Shown here one piece after another: positions 8,641 through 17,125 of a DNA stretch of 64,000 bases. Origin of the DNA: JASSUD01 sp031963005 (GTDB taxonomy: Bacteria > Pseudomonadota > Gammaproteobacteria > Burkholderiales > Burkholderiaceae); the NCBI GenBank assembly GCA_031963005.1, contig JASSUL010000002.1, positions 124,001-188,000 on the forward strand. The letters run 5' to 3'. The position numbers and the translations under genes were made by a program. A model generated the notes under the pieces. The model searched no databases, was not told where the DNA came from, and saw nothing but the letters and a program-made list of their open reading frames with translations. Each line of letters starts with the position of its first letter. Position 1 is the stretch's first letter.

Positions 8641-9393
8641 ATGGATGGGGGCATGCATGTAGGGCAAGGTGCGAATGTAGAATATTTCGGATTTCAAGGT
8701 CTGAAAAATCAAGCTCATGGTGGCCCGCAAAGGGCGCCTTCAGTAAAGGTAATGAATAAAAAATATTTTACGAGTATTGGGTTCTCCGGAGTACATTCTA
8801 TTTCAGAAAATGAAAATATTTCGAGTAATCATATACAAGCTAAATTAAAAAAACCACCGGCACGTCCTTTACCTAATCCACCTACCTTAAAGCCTTTAGG
8901 TCCACGCCCTTCGGTCGCAATACTCAAGACTAAAAATGAGAATCATGAAGTACCCACCAATAAAGATAATCTATCTACAGTAAGCAACGGTGCGATTATT
9001 CATGCAGAGTTCAATGAAAATGCAGAATCTGTAAAAAAAGCATCATCTGAGATAGCAGTTTCTAAAGGTGATTCTGTGGGCGGAGTGATTGAAATTTTAG
9101 AGCATTATTCAATAAATTCTGGGGAAAATTCAAAATCAAAAGAGATATCTATTGATATTCAAGAATCCCAAATTCTTGAAGCCAATGCTTTTAAACCAAA
9201 AGCACCTGATAAATCAAATAATGTTAGCGAATCAATTCAGTTCATTTGGACGACTATTACTGAGCTCATAAAATGCTGTTGTTGGCCGTGCGCAACAGGA
9301 AAAAAAGAAACAAAAATATTAGAAGAGATAAAAGTTGTTTCTGTAAATCCCTCTGAAGAAACACATCACAGTATAGAAATGCAAAAAATATAA
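8641..9393 (+). CDS. hypothetical proline-rich, effector-like protein
   Basis: This 250-residue protein is not recognised. It starts at an ATG with a strong AAGGAGAG ribosome site 6 bases upstream. Residues ~77-100 are proline- and lysine-rich and contain RPLPNPP, which fits the class I SH3-ligand pattern (basic-x-x-P-x-x-P). The rest is polar, low-complexity and rich in Asn, Glu, Lys and Ser. Near residue 215 there is a cysteine cluster KCCCWPC that could be lipidated or bind metal. No membrane helix or signal peptide is clear. It is transcribed divergently from the F-box/LRR gene and ends in its own terminator, so it is a single-gene unit. A host-directed role is a guess from composition and context. 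Confidence 0.65.
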   Translation: MDGGMHVGQGANVEYFGFQGLKNQAHGGPQRAPSVKVMNKKYFTSIGFSGVHSISENENISSNHIQAKLKKPPARPLPNPPTLKPLGPRPSVAILKTKNENHEVPTNKDNLSTVSNGAIIHAEFNENAESVKKASSEIAVSKGDSVGGVIEILEHYSINSGENSKSKEISIDIQESQILEANAFKPKAPDKSNNVSESIQFIWTTITELIKCCCWPCATGKKETKILEEIKVVSVNPSEETHHSIEMQKI

Positions 9394-9420
9394 TAAAAAT
9401 TAAAAAGAGACTTTGATGCA

Positions 9421-9451
9421 AGCCTCCCTATAAGTGGGAGGTTATTTTTTT
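9421..9451 (+). terminator. rho-independent terminator
   Basis: A CCTCCC/GGGAGG stem with a 7-base loop is followed by a T-rich tail. It ends the transcript of the proline-rich hypothetical gene. Confidence 0.85.
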
Positions 9452-9609
9452 GAGGGTATGTATAAATCCTTAGACAATAGCGCATCCTACACCACGCTTT
9501 CAGAAGGTTTGGCGCGCTTAAAAATGTCTGATTTCCCCCTTCGAAGGGGATATGAAGAAGGTTTTAGGCCCTACTTGTGGATTCGATGGAACACTTCCCT
9601 CACGCAAAT

Positions 9610-9639
9610 TTGAGGTCCTTCCATTTTTTGCGTTAAAAT
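9610..9639 (+). promoter_or_regulatory. possible rpsF operon promoter
   Basis: TTGAGG and TAAAAT are spaced 18 bp apart, about 170 nt before rpsF. It is the best sigma-70-like pair I found between the terminator at 9421-9451 and rpsF. The long leader it would give is compatible with S6/S18 autoregulation, which I could not verify by eye. Confidence 0.35.
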
Positions 9640-9809
9640 AACGCCCTTACTTTGCCTTGCCACATTTGTTTGAGCAGTTGCTGGAAGTCTGAAATGGTGG
9701 CTTTCCTGTAACGGCGGGCGTTTGTCTCCATGAAGTGCGTCATAGTGCTTTCTCAAGACCGTGCTTTGCATGCTTTATACAGAGTGGCTTTTATCCATAA
9801 GGAATATTG

Positions 9810-10187
9810 ATGCGTTGTTATGAAATTGTTTTTCTAGTGCACCCTGACCAGGGCGAGCAAGTTGGCGCGATGATTGAGCGTTACAAAGCTACAATCACCG
9901 CACGGAACGGAATAATTGACCGCATAGAAGACTGGGGCCGCCGCGCACTAGCCTATATGATCGGTAAAAATATTACAAAAGCCCATTACATCTGCATGAA
10001 TATCCAGTGTGATCAGCAAACGCTGGTGGAACTAGAAGAGGCGTTTAAATTTAATGATGCTGTGCTGCGTCATCTGGTCGTTAAGATGAAAAGGCCAGTA
10101 ACTGAGCCTTCCGTAATGATGAAACAAGCGCAATCAGAAGATGCTGCAAAACGCGCTACTGCAGCCCCCGCTGCCGCTGCTGCATAA
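9810..10187 (+). CDS. rpsF: 30S ribosomal protein S6
   Basis: S6 is a small-subunit protein that binds the central domain of 16S rRNA with S18. The 125 residues start RCYEIVFLVHPDQ and contain the conserved EDWGRRALAY segment and the VLRHLVVKM strand; the C-terminus is an alanine-rich tail. The start is the ATG at 9810, with AAGGA seven bases upstream; a TTG at 9807 is only an in-frame extension. It opens the conserved rpsF-priB-rpsR-rplI block, all in the same direction. Confidence 0.97.
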   Translation: MRCYEIVFLVHPDQGEQVGAMIERYKATITARNGIIDRIEDWGRRALAYMIGKNITKAHYICMNIQCDQQTLVELEEAFKFNDAVLRHLVVKMKRPVTEPSVMMKQAQSEDAAKRATAAPAAAAA

Positions 10188-10248
10188 AGAGAGACCTGCG
10201 CGTTTCTCTATTGAATACCCTGCTTTTATTGACTAAATCGCTGCTGGA

Positions 10249-10560
10249 ATGTCCAAAAATATTTTCTCCCTCGAAGCACGTATTATCGAGCGTGATCCTG
10301 TGAGATATACCCCTGCGGGGATTCCATTGGTGGAATGCGTGCTAGAGCATGCTTCAGAAGTCATAGAGGCCGGTGCTAAGCGTAAAGTCGATATGACTTT
10401 ATCGGCGATTACAATAGGGGAGTGTAGCGGTGCCCTAGCAGACTATCCTTTGGGAAAAATAGCCTGTTTTGTAGGATTTCTTGCGCCACGCAGCCTCAGG
10501 GTGCGTTCGGTGCGCTTTCACATTACGCAGATAGAAGTAGTGGAACCTACGGATACCTAG
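10249..10560 (+). CDS. priB: primosomal replication protein N
   Basis: PriB is a single-stranded DNA-binding protein of the SSB fold that helps PriA reload DnaB at stalled forks. The 103 residues have the OB-fold layout: LEARIIERDPVRYTPAGIP at the start, a central VDMTLSAITIG strand, and the C-terminal SLRVRSVRFHITQIE strand. Location between rpsF and rpsR is the classic order in beta- and gammaproteobacteria. Here dnaB also lies just downstream, so two replication-restart partners are close together. Confidence 0.93.
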   Translation: MSKNIFSLEARIIERDPVRYTPAGIPLVECVLEHASEVIEAGAKRKVDMTLSAITIGECSGALADYPLGKIACFVGFLAPRSLRVRSVRFHITQIEVVEPTDT

Positions 10561-10634
10561 ACCACTTCGCTAAGCACACAGCTTATTTGCGCACTTCTAT
10601 GCGTTCTATACCGATTTTAGAAAAGGATTTAAAC

Positions 10635-10925
10635 ATGCCTCGCCCACCTAGCCGGTTTTCTAGCAAAAAATTAGAACAAAACCGCCGTCCGCAGCAGAAC
10701 CCTTTGTTCAAACGTAAAAAAATCTGCCGCTTTACCGCAGAAGGCATTGAACAAATTGACTATAAAGATATTGAAACTCTGCGTGGCTTTATTGGTGATA
10801 ACGGAAAAATTACTCCCGCGCGTCTCACAGGAACCAAAGCACGTTACCAGCGTCAGCTCAATACGGCGATTAAGCGTGCGCGCTTTTTAGCTTTGGTGGC
10901 CTATACAGATTTGCATGCGATCTAA
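10635..10925 (+). CDS. rpsR: 30S ribosomal protein S18
   Basis: S18 pairs with S6 on 16S rRNA. The 96 residues include FKRKKICRF near the N-terminus, DYKDIETLRGFI, and the strongly conserved TGTKARYQRQL and AIKRARFLAL motifs. I start it at the ATG at 10635, where AAAAGGA lies eight bases upstream. An in-frame ATG at 10587 would add 16 residues that are not part of the family. The product is slightly longer than the E. coli 75 residues, as in Burkholderia, due to N-terminal extension. Confidence 0.97.
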   Translation: MPRPPSRFSSKKLEQNRRPQQNPLFKRKKICRFTAEGIEQIDYKDIETLRGFIGDNGKITPARLTGTKARYQRQLNTAIKRARFLALVAYTDLHAI

Positions 10926-10955
10926 ACGCGGTGCGCGCGTATTCAGGAGAAAAAA

Positions 10956-11426
10956 ATGGAAGTGATTTTGCTTAAAAATAGCCGCCGCCGTGGTAAACGT
11001 GGTTTAGGCAATATTGGTGATGTAATTAAAGTCAAAAAAGGGCATGCCCGAAATTATCTCGTTCCTCAAGGCATTGCCTGCTATGCAACGCCTCAAGCGA
11101 TAGAGGAAGTGGAGTCGCGTCGTGCCGAATTTGAACAGCATGCTGCGAATGAGTTGGCTGTGGCGCAAAAACTCAGTGAAAAACTGGGCGGTCTTACCGT
11201 GCAAGTTTCTCAAAGAGCGAGCGTTGACGGTTTGTTATTCGGTTCGGTGACTAGGGAAATCATTGCAGTGGAATTGAGCAAGCAAGGTTTTTCTATCGAT
11301 AAAACGCAAATCAACTTGCCAGAAGGGAATTTTCTAAAGCGCACAGGCGATTACAGTGTGAATGTAGATTTGCATCCTGATGTATTGGTAGATATCACTG
11401 TGTCTGTATTAGGCGAGCATGCCTAA
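10956..11426 (+). CDS. rplI: 50S ribosomal protein L9
   Basis: L9 binds 23S rRNA near the L1 stalk and has two globular domains joined by a long helix. The 156 residues start MEVILLKN and show the N-terminal LGNIGDVIKVKKGHARNYL signature, the charged connecting helix at ~45-75, and the C-terminal domain with LFGSVT. A TCAGGAG ribosome site precedes the ATG. It ends the ribosomal transcript; a terminator follows ~95 bp on. Confidence 0.97.
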   Translation: MEVILLKNSRRRGKRGLGNIGDVIKVKKGHARNYLVPQGIACYATPQAIEEVESRRAEFEQHAANELAVAQKLSEKLGGLTVQVSQRASVDGLLFGSVTREIIAVELSKQGFSIDKTQINLPEGNFLKRTGDYSVNVDLHPDVLVDITVSVLGEHA

Positions 11427-11518
11427 ACAGCAATATCCTCAAAGCATTTCAAGCGCTGTAGAGGTGCGAAATGAGGTGTTCTTGGAGCCTGCGCAGGATA
11501 GGTGTAAGCGCTTGAATT

Positions 11519-11562
11519 AAAAAAACGGAAGTCGGTCTTTATGGATCTACTTCCGTTTTTTA
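11519..11562 (+). terminator. terminator after rplI
   Basis: ACGGAAGT pairs with ACTTCCGT across a 16-base loop, flanked by A5 and T5-6 runs, so it could work in both directions. It separates the ribosomal operon from dnaB. Confidence 0.85.
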
Positions 11563-11684
11563 TGGAAGACGCTTTGTGGGATATTTGCAGCGTGCAGTAC
11601 ACTTTACTCTCCATAGAGAGGTAAATTCCCCTACACTTTGCCCTTTTTGGGTACCCGCCCGCATTGATTGGACTCCCCACTCTC

Positions 11685-13067
11685 ATGTCTTTTCCTCACC
11701 AAGACCAACAAATGGAATCCCTTAAGGTTCCGCCTCATTCGATTGAGGCGGAGCAGTCGGTTTTAGGGGGGCTGCTACTGGATAATAGTGCATGGGATCG
11801 TATTGCTGATTTTCTGCGTGAAGAGGATTTTTATCGCTTCGATCACCGTCTGATTTTTCGGCAAATTGCGGCTTTGATTGGTAAGGATCGCCCTGCAGAT
11901 GTAGTGACGGTTTTTGAGGCGTTGCAGGGAGCGGGCAAGGCCGTAGATATCGGTGGATTGGCCTATCTGAATGCTCTGGCGCAAAATACGCCAAGCGCAG
12001 CAAACATTCGCCGTTATGCGGAAATTGTCCGCGATCGTGGAATTTTGCGTAAGCTCATTACGGTGTCCGACGAGATTGCTGGTGATGCATTCAACCCGCA
12101 GGGCAGGGAGGTACGCCAATTACTCGACGAAGCAGAATCTAAGGTTTTTGCGATTGCGGAAGAAGGCGCTAAAAGTACTCAGGGCTTTATGGAGATTAAG
12201 CCTTTGCTGGCGAAAGTGGTGGAGCGTATTGATACGCTGTATCACCAAGATAATCCCAATGATGTCACGGGCACGCCCACAGGTTTTGTCGATTTAGACA
12301 AAATGACTTCAGGCCTGCATGGCGGTGAGCTGGTTATTGTTGCGGGCCGTCCTTCCATGGGGAAAACCTCCTTTGCCATGAATGTGGGGGAGTATGTAGC
12401 CGTAGAATATGGTTTACCCATTGCCGTATTTTCGATGGAAATGCCTGGCACACAATTGGCGATGCGTATGCTAGGTTCCGTAGGGCGTTTGGATGCGCAT
12501 CGATTGCGCACGGGTAAATTAATCGATGAAGACTGGCCTAGGCTCACGCATGCCATGCAAAAAATGAGCGAAGCCCAAATTTTTATCGACGAACAGGGCG
12601 CACTCAATCCGTTAGAACTCCGTGCTCGCGCACGACGTTTATCCAGGCAATGCGGTCAACTCGGGCTGATCATTGTCGACTATTTACAATTGATGTCGTC
12701 TAGCGGTGCGGGCGAAAACCGCGCCACCGAGCTCTCAGAAATTTCACGTTCCCTAAAGAGCTTAGCCAAAGAGTTAAACGTGCCCGTTATGGCTCTATCG
12801 CAATTAAACCGTAGCCTAGAGCAGCGCCCCAATAAACGGCCAATGATGTCAGACCTTCGGGAATCTGGCGCGATCGAGCAAGATGCGGATGTGATTTTCT
12901 TTATTTACCGCGATGAAGTGTATAACCCGGATAGCCAAGACCGAGGGACCGCGGAAATTATTATTGGCAAACAGCGGAATGGCCCTATTGGCCAAGTCCG
13001 GCTCACCTTCTTGGGACAATATACAAAATTTGATAATTTTGCAGGACAGGCTTCCTATAATGGTTAA
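11685..13067 (+). CDS. dnaB: replicative DNA helicase
   Basis: DnaB is the hexameric 5'-3' helicase that unwinds the chromosome at the fork. The 460 residues have the N-terminal domain starting KVPPHSIEAEQSVLGGLLL and the RecA-like C-terminal domain with Walker A AGRPSMGKTS near residue 219, the DYLQLM strand (Walker B region), and DLRESGAIEQDADVI. I start it at the ATG at 11685. A TTG at 11664 would add 7 residues unlike the family, and an ATG at 11712 would remove 9. No intein is present. Confidence 0.96.
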   Translation: MSFPHQDQQMESLKVPPHSIEAEQSVLGGLLLDNSAWDRIADFLREEDFYRFDHRLIFRQIAALIGKDRPADVVTVFEALQGAGKAVDIGGLAYLNALAQNTPSAANIRRYAEIVRDRGILRKLITVSDEIAGDAFNPQGREVRQLLDEAESKVFAIAEEGAKSTQGFMEIKPLLAKVVERIDTLYHQDNPNDVTGTPTGFVDLDKMTSGLHGGELVIVAGRPSMGKTSFAMNVGEYVAVEYGLPIAVFSMEMPGTQLAMRMLGSVGRLDAHRLRTGKLIDEDWPRLTHAMQKMSEAQIFIDEQGALNPLELRARARRLSRQCGQLGLIIVDYLQLMSSSGAGENRATELSEISRSLKSLAKELNVPVMALSQLNRSLEQRPNKRPMMSDLRESGAIEQDADVIFFIYRDEVYNPDSQDRGTAEIIIGKQRNGPIGQVRLTFLGQYTKFDNFAGQASYNG

Positions 13068-13179
13068 AAACGCGTTCTTAGAGCCTGCGTAGCCTTAACC
13101 CTTCAACTTTTGATTCATAGCTTTAATGTGGCCCGCGCATGCGTGGAGCTGTATACGATGTTTAATTACGGGGAATTGC

Positions 13180-13806
13180 ATGTTTGGCCGCTTCTTGCCT
13201 CGCGAAGGTAAATTTTTTGAACTTTTTAATGCGCATGCGACTTGTTTAGTAGAAACAGGTCAGGTGCTGGTACGTCTAATCGGTGATCTGCAGCAAGCCT
13301 GTGTGCACAACACCATCATACAAAATAATGAAAAACGCGCCGATACGCTCACGAATGAAACGATAGACCTGCTGCATAAAACCTTTATTACCCCATTAGA
13401 TCGTGATGACATTCATACGCTCATCACGACGATGGATGATATTTTGGATTTGATGGAGGATGTCTCCACAGCGATCTGCCTCTATGAAGTCGAAGCTTTG
13501 CCTCCCGAGGCTGCCCAGTTGGCGCAGTGTAGTGTCAAGTGCTGTGAGTATGTACAGCAAGCCGTTGCGCAATTGAGCAATATGAAAAGCGCCAATGCCA
13601 TTTTAGCGTTTTGCAAAGAGATCGATCGCTTAGAATCTGAGGCCGATGTGGCGCTGCGCTCGGCCTTATCTACGTTGTTTCGTGAAGAGGAAAACGTCAA
13701 AACACTCATTAAGCTCAAAGCCATTTTAGAGCTTTTAGAAGAAGTGACCGATAAGTGTGAAGATGTAGCCGATATTATTGAAGGCATTGTTTTAGAAAAT
13801 GCCTAA
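13180..13806 (+). CDS. DUF47 / PhoU-like Pit accessory protein
   Basis: DUF47 proteins are all-helical PhoU relatives found next to Pit-type phosphate transporters and thought to regulate them. The 208 residues start FGRFLPREGKFFELFNAHA, contain TLITTMDDILDLMEDVS, and end with the EVTDKCEDVADIIEGIV helix typical of the family. The start is the ATG at 13180 with GGGA upstream; a GTG at 13126 would add 18 residues that do not fit. The pit gene follows after 158 bp that contain a long hairpin. Confidence 0.93.
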   Translation: MFGRFLPREGKFFELFNAHATCLVETGQVLVRLIGDLQQACVHNTIIQNNEKRADTLTNETIDLLHKTFITPLDRDDIHTLITTMDDILDLMEDVSTAICLYEVEALPPEAAQLAQCSVKCCEYVQQAVAQLSNMKSANAILAFCKEIDRLESEADVALRSALSTLFREEENVKTLIKLKAILELLEEVTDKCEDVADIIEGIVLENA

Positions 13807-13888
13807 AATTTATCCAAAAATGAGATAAAAAGACGTAATTTAAAGGCAAAAATGCCTGAAAGGCGTTCCGTATTGGATAGAGTAGAGC

Positions 13889-13933
13889 ATTCATAAAATG
13901 CGGCTTCATCGCTGAGCGCCGCTTTTTATGAAT
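13889..13933 (+). terminator. long hairpin between DUF47 gene and pit
   Basis: A 16 bp stem with one mismatch (ATTCATAAAATGCGGC against GCCGCTTTTTATGAAT, 13-base loop) lies in the gap. The right arm has a T5 run. It may be a partial terminator or a processing site that sets the ratio of the two transcripts. Confidence 0.5.
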
Positions 13934-13964
13934 GATCGCTTAAAAACAAGCAGAGACCACCCCC

Positions 13965-14975
13965 ATGTTGTCGATTGAGACAGGTATTTGGATATTGGCT
14001 TTTTTAGTGCTAATAGCCTTTATTTTTGATTTTATGAACGGTTTTCACGACGCGGCGAATTCGATCGCTACAGTCGTGTCTACCGGCGTTCTAAAGCCCC
14101 AGCAGGCCGTTGCTTTCGCAGCCGTTTTTAATGTGCTTGCCTACTTTGTTTTCCACTTGAAAGTGGCCGCGACGGTTGGGCGAGGTACGATCGATCCCGC
14201 GATTGTGGATCATTATGTCGTCTTCGGTGCACTAGCTGGAGCGATTGGTTGGAATGTCATCACTTGGTTTTATGGCTTACCTTCGAGCTCTTCCCATGCC
14301 CTTATTGGTGGATTGGTAGGTTCAGCGATGGCCAAGGCCGGCCCAGGGGTATTGAATGCCGCCGGCTTGTCCAAGACCATTGCCTTTATTTTTATCTCCC
14401 CTCTGCTCGGATTCTTATTAGGGTCTTTGCTGATGGTAGGAGTCGCATGGATTTTCTTCCGCACGCCCCAACATAAAGTAGACCGACTATTCCGGCGAGG
14501 TCAACTGTTCTCTGCAGGACTCTATAGCTTTGGCCATGGAGGCAATGATGCACAAAAGACCATTGGTATTATTTGGATGCTATTAATTGCTTCAGGATAC
14601 GCATCGAGTACCGATGCAGCCCCTCCTGTCTGGGCTATCGCGGGCTGTTATATCGCTATGGGCTTAGGCACGCTCTTTGGAGGCTGGCGCATTGTGCGTA
14701 CGATGGGGCAAAAAATTACTAAATTGAAACCCGTTGACGGCTTTTGCGCAGAATTAGGTGGAGCGTGCACTCTTTTTGCCGCCTCTGCATTAGGCATTCC
14801 CGTATCCACAACCCATACGATTACGGGAGCCATTGTCGGTGTCGGTTCTGTACAAAAATTCTCCGCAGTGCGTTGGGGAGTCGCAGGGAATATCGTCTGG
14901 GCCTGGGTGCTCACATTACCTGCTTCAGCCTGTATGGCGGCTATAGCTTGGCATTTGGCTACGGCATTGATGTGA
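13965..14975 (+). CDS. pit: low-affinity inorganic phosphate transporter
   Basis: Pit takes up phosphate, as metal-phosphate, with protons across the inner membrane. The 336 residues are mostly membrane helices and carry both family signatures: DFMNGFHDAANSIATVV near residue 22 and the matching SFGHGGNDAQKTIGII in the second half, which mark the two inverted repeats of the PiT fold. PVSTTHTITGAIVGVG near the C-terminus is also typical. It pairs with the DUF47 gene upstream. No Pst system is in the window. Confidence 0.96.
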   Translation: MLSIETGIWILAFLVLIAFIFDFMNGFHDAANSIATVVSTGVLKPQQAVAFAAVFNVLAYFVFHLKVAATVGRGTIDPAIVDHYVVFGALAGAIGWNVITWFYGLPSSSSHALIGGLVGSAMAKAGPGVLNAAGLSKTIAFIFISPLLGFLLGSLLMVGVAWIFFRTPQHKVDRLFRRGQLFSAGLYSFGHGGNDAQKTIGIIWMLLIASGYASSTDAAPPVWAIAGCYIAMGLGTLFGGWRIVRTMGQKITKLKPVDGFCAELGGACTLFAASALGIPVSTTHTITGAIVGVGSVQKFSAVRWGVAGNIVWAWVLTLPASACMAAIAWHLATALM

Positions 14976-15061
14976 TAGATGCTGGATGAAATTTAAGGCA
15001 GGGCGCATACCGCTTTGCCCTTCCTACTAAATTATCTTATGGCTGCTCAAATGGGGAGAGG

Positions 15062-15841
15062 TCAAATTATATGTAAGAATAAGTGATTTCGAACATATGA
15101 TGAAGTATCCGGAAAAATGTATTGAACCATTTCATATCTAAGAGACATACAGCAAGCATCAAGATTTTCTTTTTCAGTTCGAAGAAAATATAAACGATGA
15201 ATATAGCGCGAGCAGATTTTTGAAAATATGAATTTGATTAATATCTTGAAGTAAAATTTAAATTTGTCCACTATAAAATAAAATAATATCAGTGGAAAAT
15301 GCCAGCAGCTTAGGTTCTCATTTCTTTTTGAATACATTTCCTCTATAGTGGCGCTTATTTTTTCTTCAATATAATTTTCGAATTTCCTTATTTTGGGAGT
15401 CCGTGCTGTACTGGTCTGTGTCTGCAATTTCCTTATTTCTGAAAGTGCGCTTTCTTCTTCATCTAATGTTTCCGATTTTTTATAGTACAAAATATTAAGC
15501 AAATTGTTGTGAATTTTTTCGCGAAACTCGCTTATATCTTCTTTGCTATAATCCCATTGAGGAATATTATTATCCGTATTCGTGGATTTAATTAATCTTA
15601 AGTCTGTAAAAAGCTTTGTTAATATTTTTATATTGAGGTTTACGCATTTTTCCTGGCCGCTAAATTTTAATATCAAGCCAAAAGATATTAACCTCAACAG
15701 CATATCCGGCGTGGGGGCTTCATCTTGTTGTGGATAGGGCCTTAGTAGATCCTGAATTTCCAATGGTGCAGCTGAAATAAGAGATGCGCATGGAGAATTG
15801 GAAGTAGCTCCGGATTGACTTGAAGTGTTTTCTATATGCAT
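15062..15841 (-). CDS. novel family X protein, member 1
   Basis: This 259-residue protein is unrecognised, but it is clearly related to the protein at 29226-30014. Shared features are an EIQDLL segment followed by APTPDMLLRLI (residues 42-52), a DLRLIKS segment near 80, a charged central helix, a hydrophobic stretch at ~180-207 containing FYFIVDK, and a C-terminal YEMVQYIFP. The layout is a Ser/Thr-rich N-terminus, a soluble helical domain and a long hydrophobic segment, so a single-pass or hairpin membrane protein is likely. It is AT-rich and sits alone between pit and proC. A secreted host-interaction protein is a reasonable guess but is not shown. Confidence 0.7.
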   Translation of the reverse strand: MHIENTSSQSGATSNSPCASLISAAPLEIQDLLRPYPQQDEAPTPDMLLRLISFGLILKFSGQEKCVNLNIKILTKLFTDLRLIKSTNTDNNIPQWDYSKEDISEFREKIHNNLLNILYYKKSETLDEEESALSEIRKLQTQTSTARTPKIRKFENYIEEKISATIEEMYSKRNENLSCWHFPLILFYFIVDKFKFYFKILIKFIFSKICSRYIHRLYFLRTEKENLDACCMSLRYEMVQYIFPDTSSYVRNHLFLHII

Positions 15842-16018
15842 GAAGGGATCTTATAAGAAATCTGCTGGGGCCATATGTTAAAAGCGGATAGCTGCTTGAA
15901 ATAAGTAAGTATGTATTCCGCTATGAGGGGATCATTTGCAAAGGAAAAACCCTCTTTAAGTATGGTGAGCTAAGACTTATCTTAATTGACTATTTTATAT
16001 TGCTATAGCATAGATTGA

Positions 16019-16885
16019 CTATTCTATAGTCCCCATTTCATTCCCCATCGCTTGAGCACGATGATGTGCTGCCTGTACCGCTTTTAAAATGCTTGTTTTC
16101 AAATGTTGCTGATTAAAAGTATCTAAAGCTGCAGCGGTCGTCCCTCCTGGAGAAGTCACCTGCTCACGTAGCGCAGATACCGAATCAGAAGACTGCGCAG
16201 CAAGCTGAGTAGCCCCGCAGAAAGTGGCGCGCACAATCTTTTGGCTTTGTTCTGCACTGAAACCCAGAGTTTGTGCGGCTTCCTCAAGCGCTTCCATAAA
16301 ATAAAAAATATAAGCGGGACCACTGCCTGAAATCGCTGTAAGCGCATCAATCTGGGCCTCCTCTTCATACCAAAACACCTCTCCTACGGCCGTGAGGATA
16401 CTCTGAGCCAGGTCGCGCGCCGCAGTATCCGTTGAGGCGACTGAAGAAGGCTGAAATAGCACGGCGCCAGTGATTCCCTGACCAATAAGCGCCGGCGTAT
16501 TGGGCATAGCGCGTACGATGCGGGTATAGCCTCCAAGCCAACGCGAAAGATCGGCCGCGCGAACGCCTGCGGCAATGCTGATAATGAGTGGGCTTGGGGG
16601 ATGCGGGGAGGGCGTCCGCGTCTTTGAAGCAGGAAGGTAAGGCTGAAGCTGTTGCGCAAGTGCAGCGATCTGCCCTGGTTTGACCGCCAATATCCAAGCA
16701 TCATATGCAGCTAAAGTCGCAGTAGGCTCACAATCCGTCACAACGCCAAAGCGTTTGTTTAGTTCGGCACGCCGCTGTGCATGCATTTCAATCACGCAGA
16801 TATGTTCTGCTGCTAGACCATGCTGTAAAAGCCCTTGAATCAATGCGCATGCCATATTGCCGCCGCCGATAAATGCCAATTTCAT
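16019..16885 (-). CDS. proC: pyrroline-5-carboxylate reductase
   Basis: ProC reduces 1-pyrroline-5-carboxylate to proline with NAD(P)H, the last step of proline synthesis. The 288 residues begin KLAFIGGGNMACALIQGL (Rossmann fold), contain RAMPNTPALIGQG in the middle, GSGPAYIFYFMEAL, and the C-terminal signature LREQVTSPGGTTAAAL. I use the ATG at 16885, preceded by AGG at a good distance. An upstream in-frame start at 16933 would add 16 residues before the Rossmann strand. It stands alone. Confidence 0.95.
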   Translation of the reverse strand: MKLAFIGGGNMACALIQGLLQHGLAAEHICVIEMHAQRRAELNKRFGVVTDCEPTATLAAYDAWILAVKPGQIAALAQQLQPYLPASKTRTPSPHPPSPLIISIAAGVRAADLSRWLGGYTRIVRAMPNTPALIGQGITGAVLFQPSSVASTDTAARDLAQSILTAVGEVFWYEEEAQIDALTAISGSGPAYIFYFMEALEEAAQTLGFSAEQSQKIVRATFCGATQLAAQSSDSVSALREQVTSPGGTTAAALDTFNQQHLKTSILKAVQAAHHRAQAMGNEMGTIE

Positions 16886-17125
16886 AGCGTCAAACCTGTT
16901 GTAAAAAGAATAGGTCAGAATGGTATCTGACACCGCTTAGTGCAGGGGAGATGATAGTGCCTAGTTAGTATTCTTCATCAGACCGGCGCTGTCCATCACG
17001 CTTTATTGATTTCTTTAACATGTGAATAAGTAAACAAGCTAGTCTCCCTTTAATACAAATGTAAAGTTAAAACAGATCAAGGCATCAAATAGGCGCTTTG
17101 TGCTAATCGTATTTGTCTACTGGAT

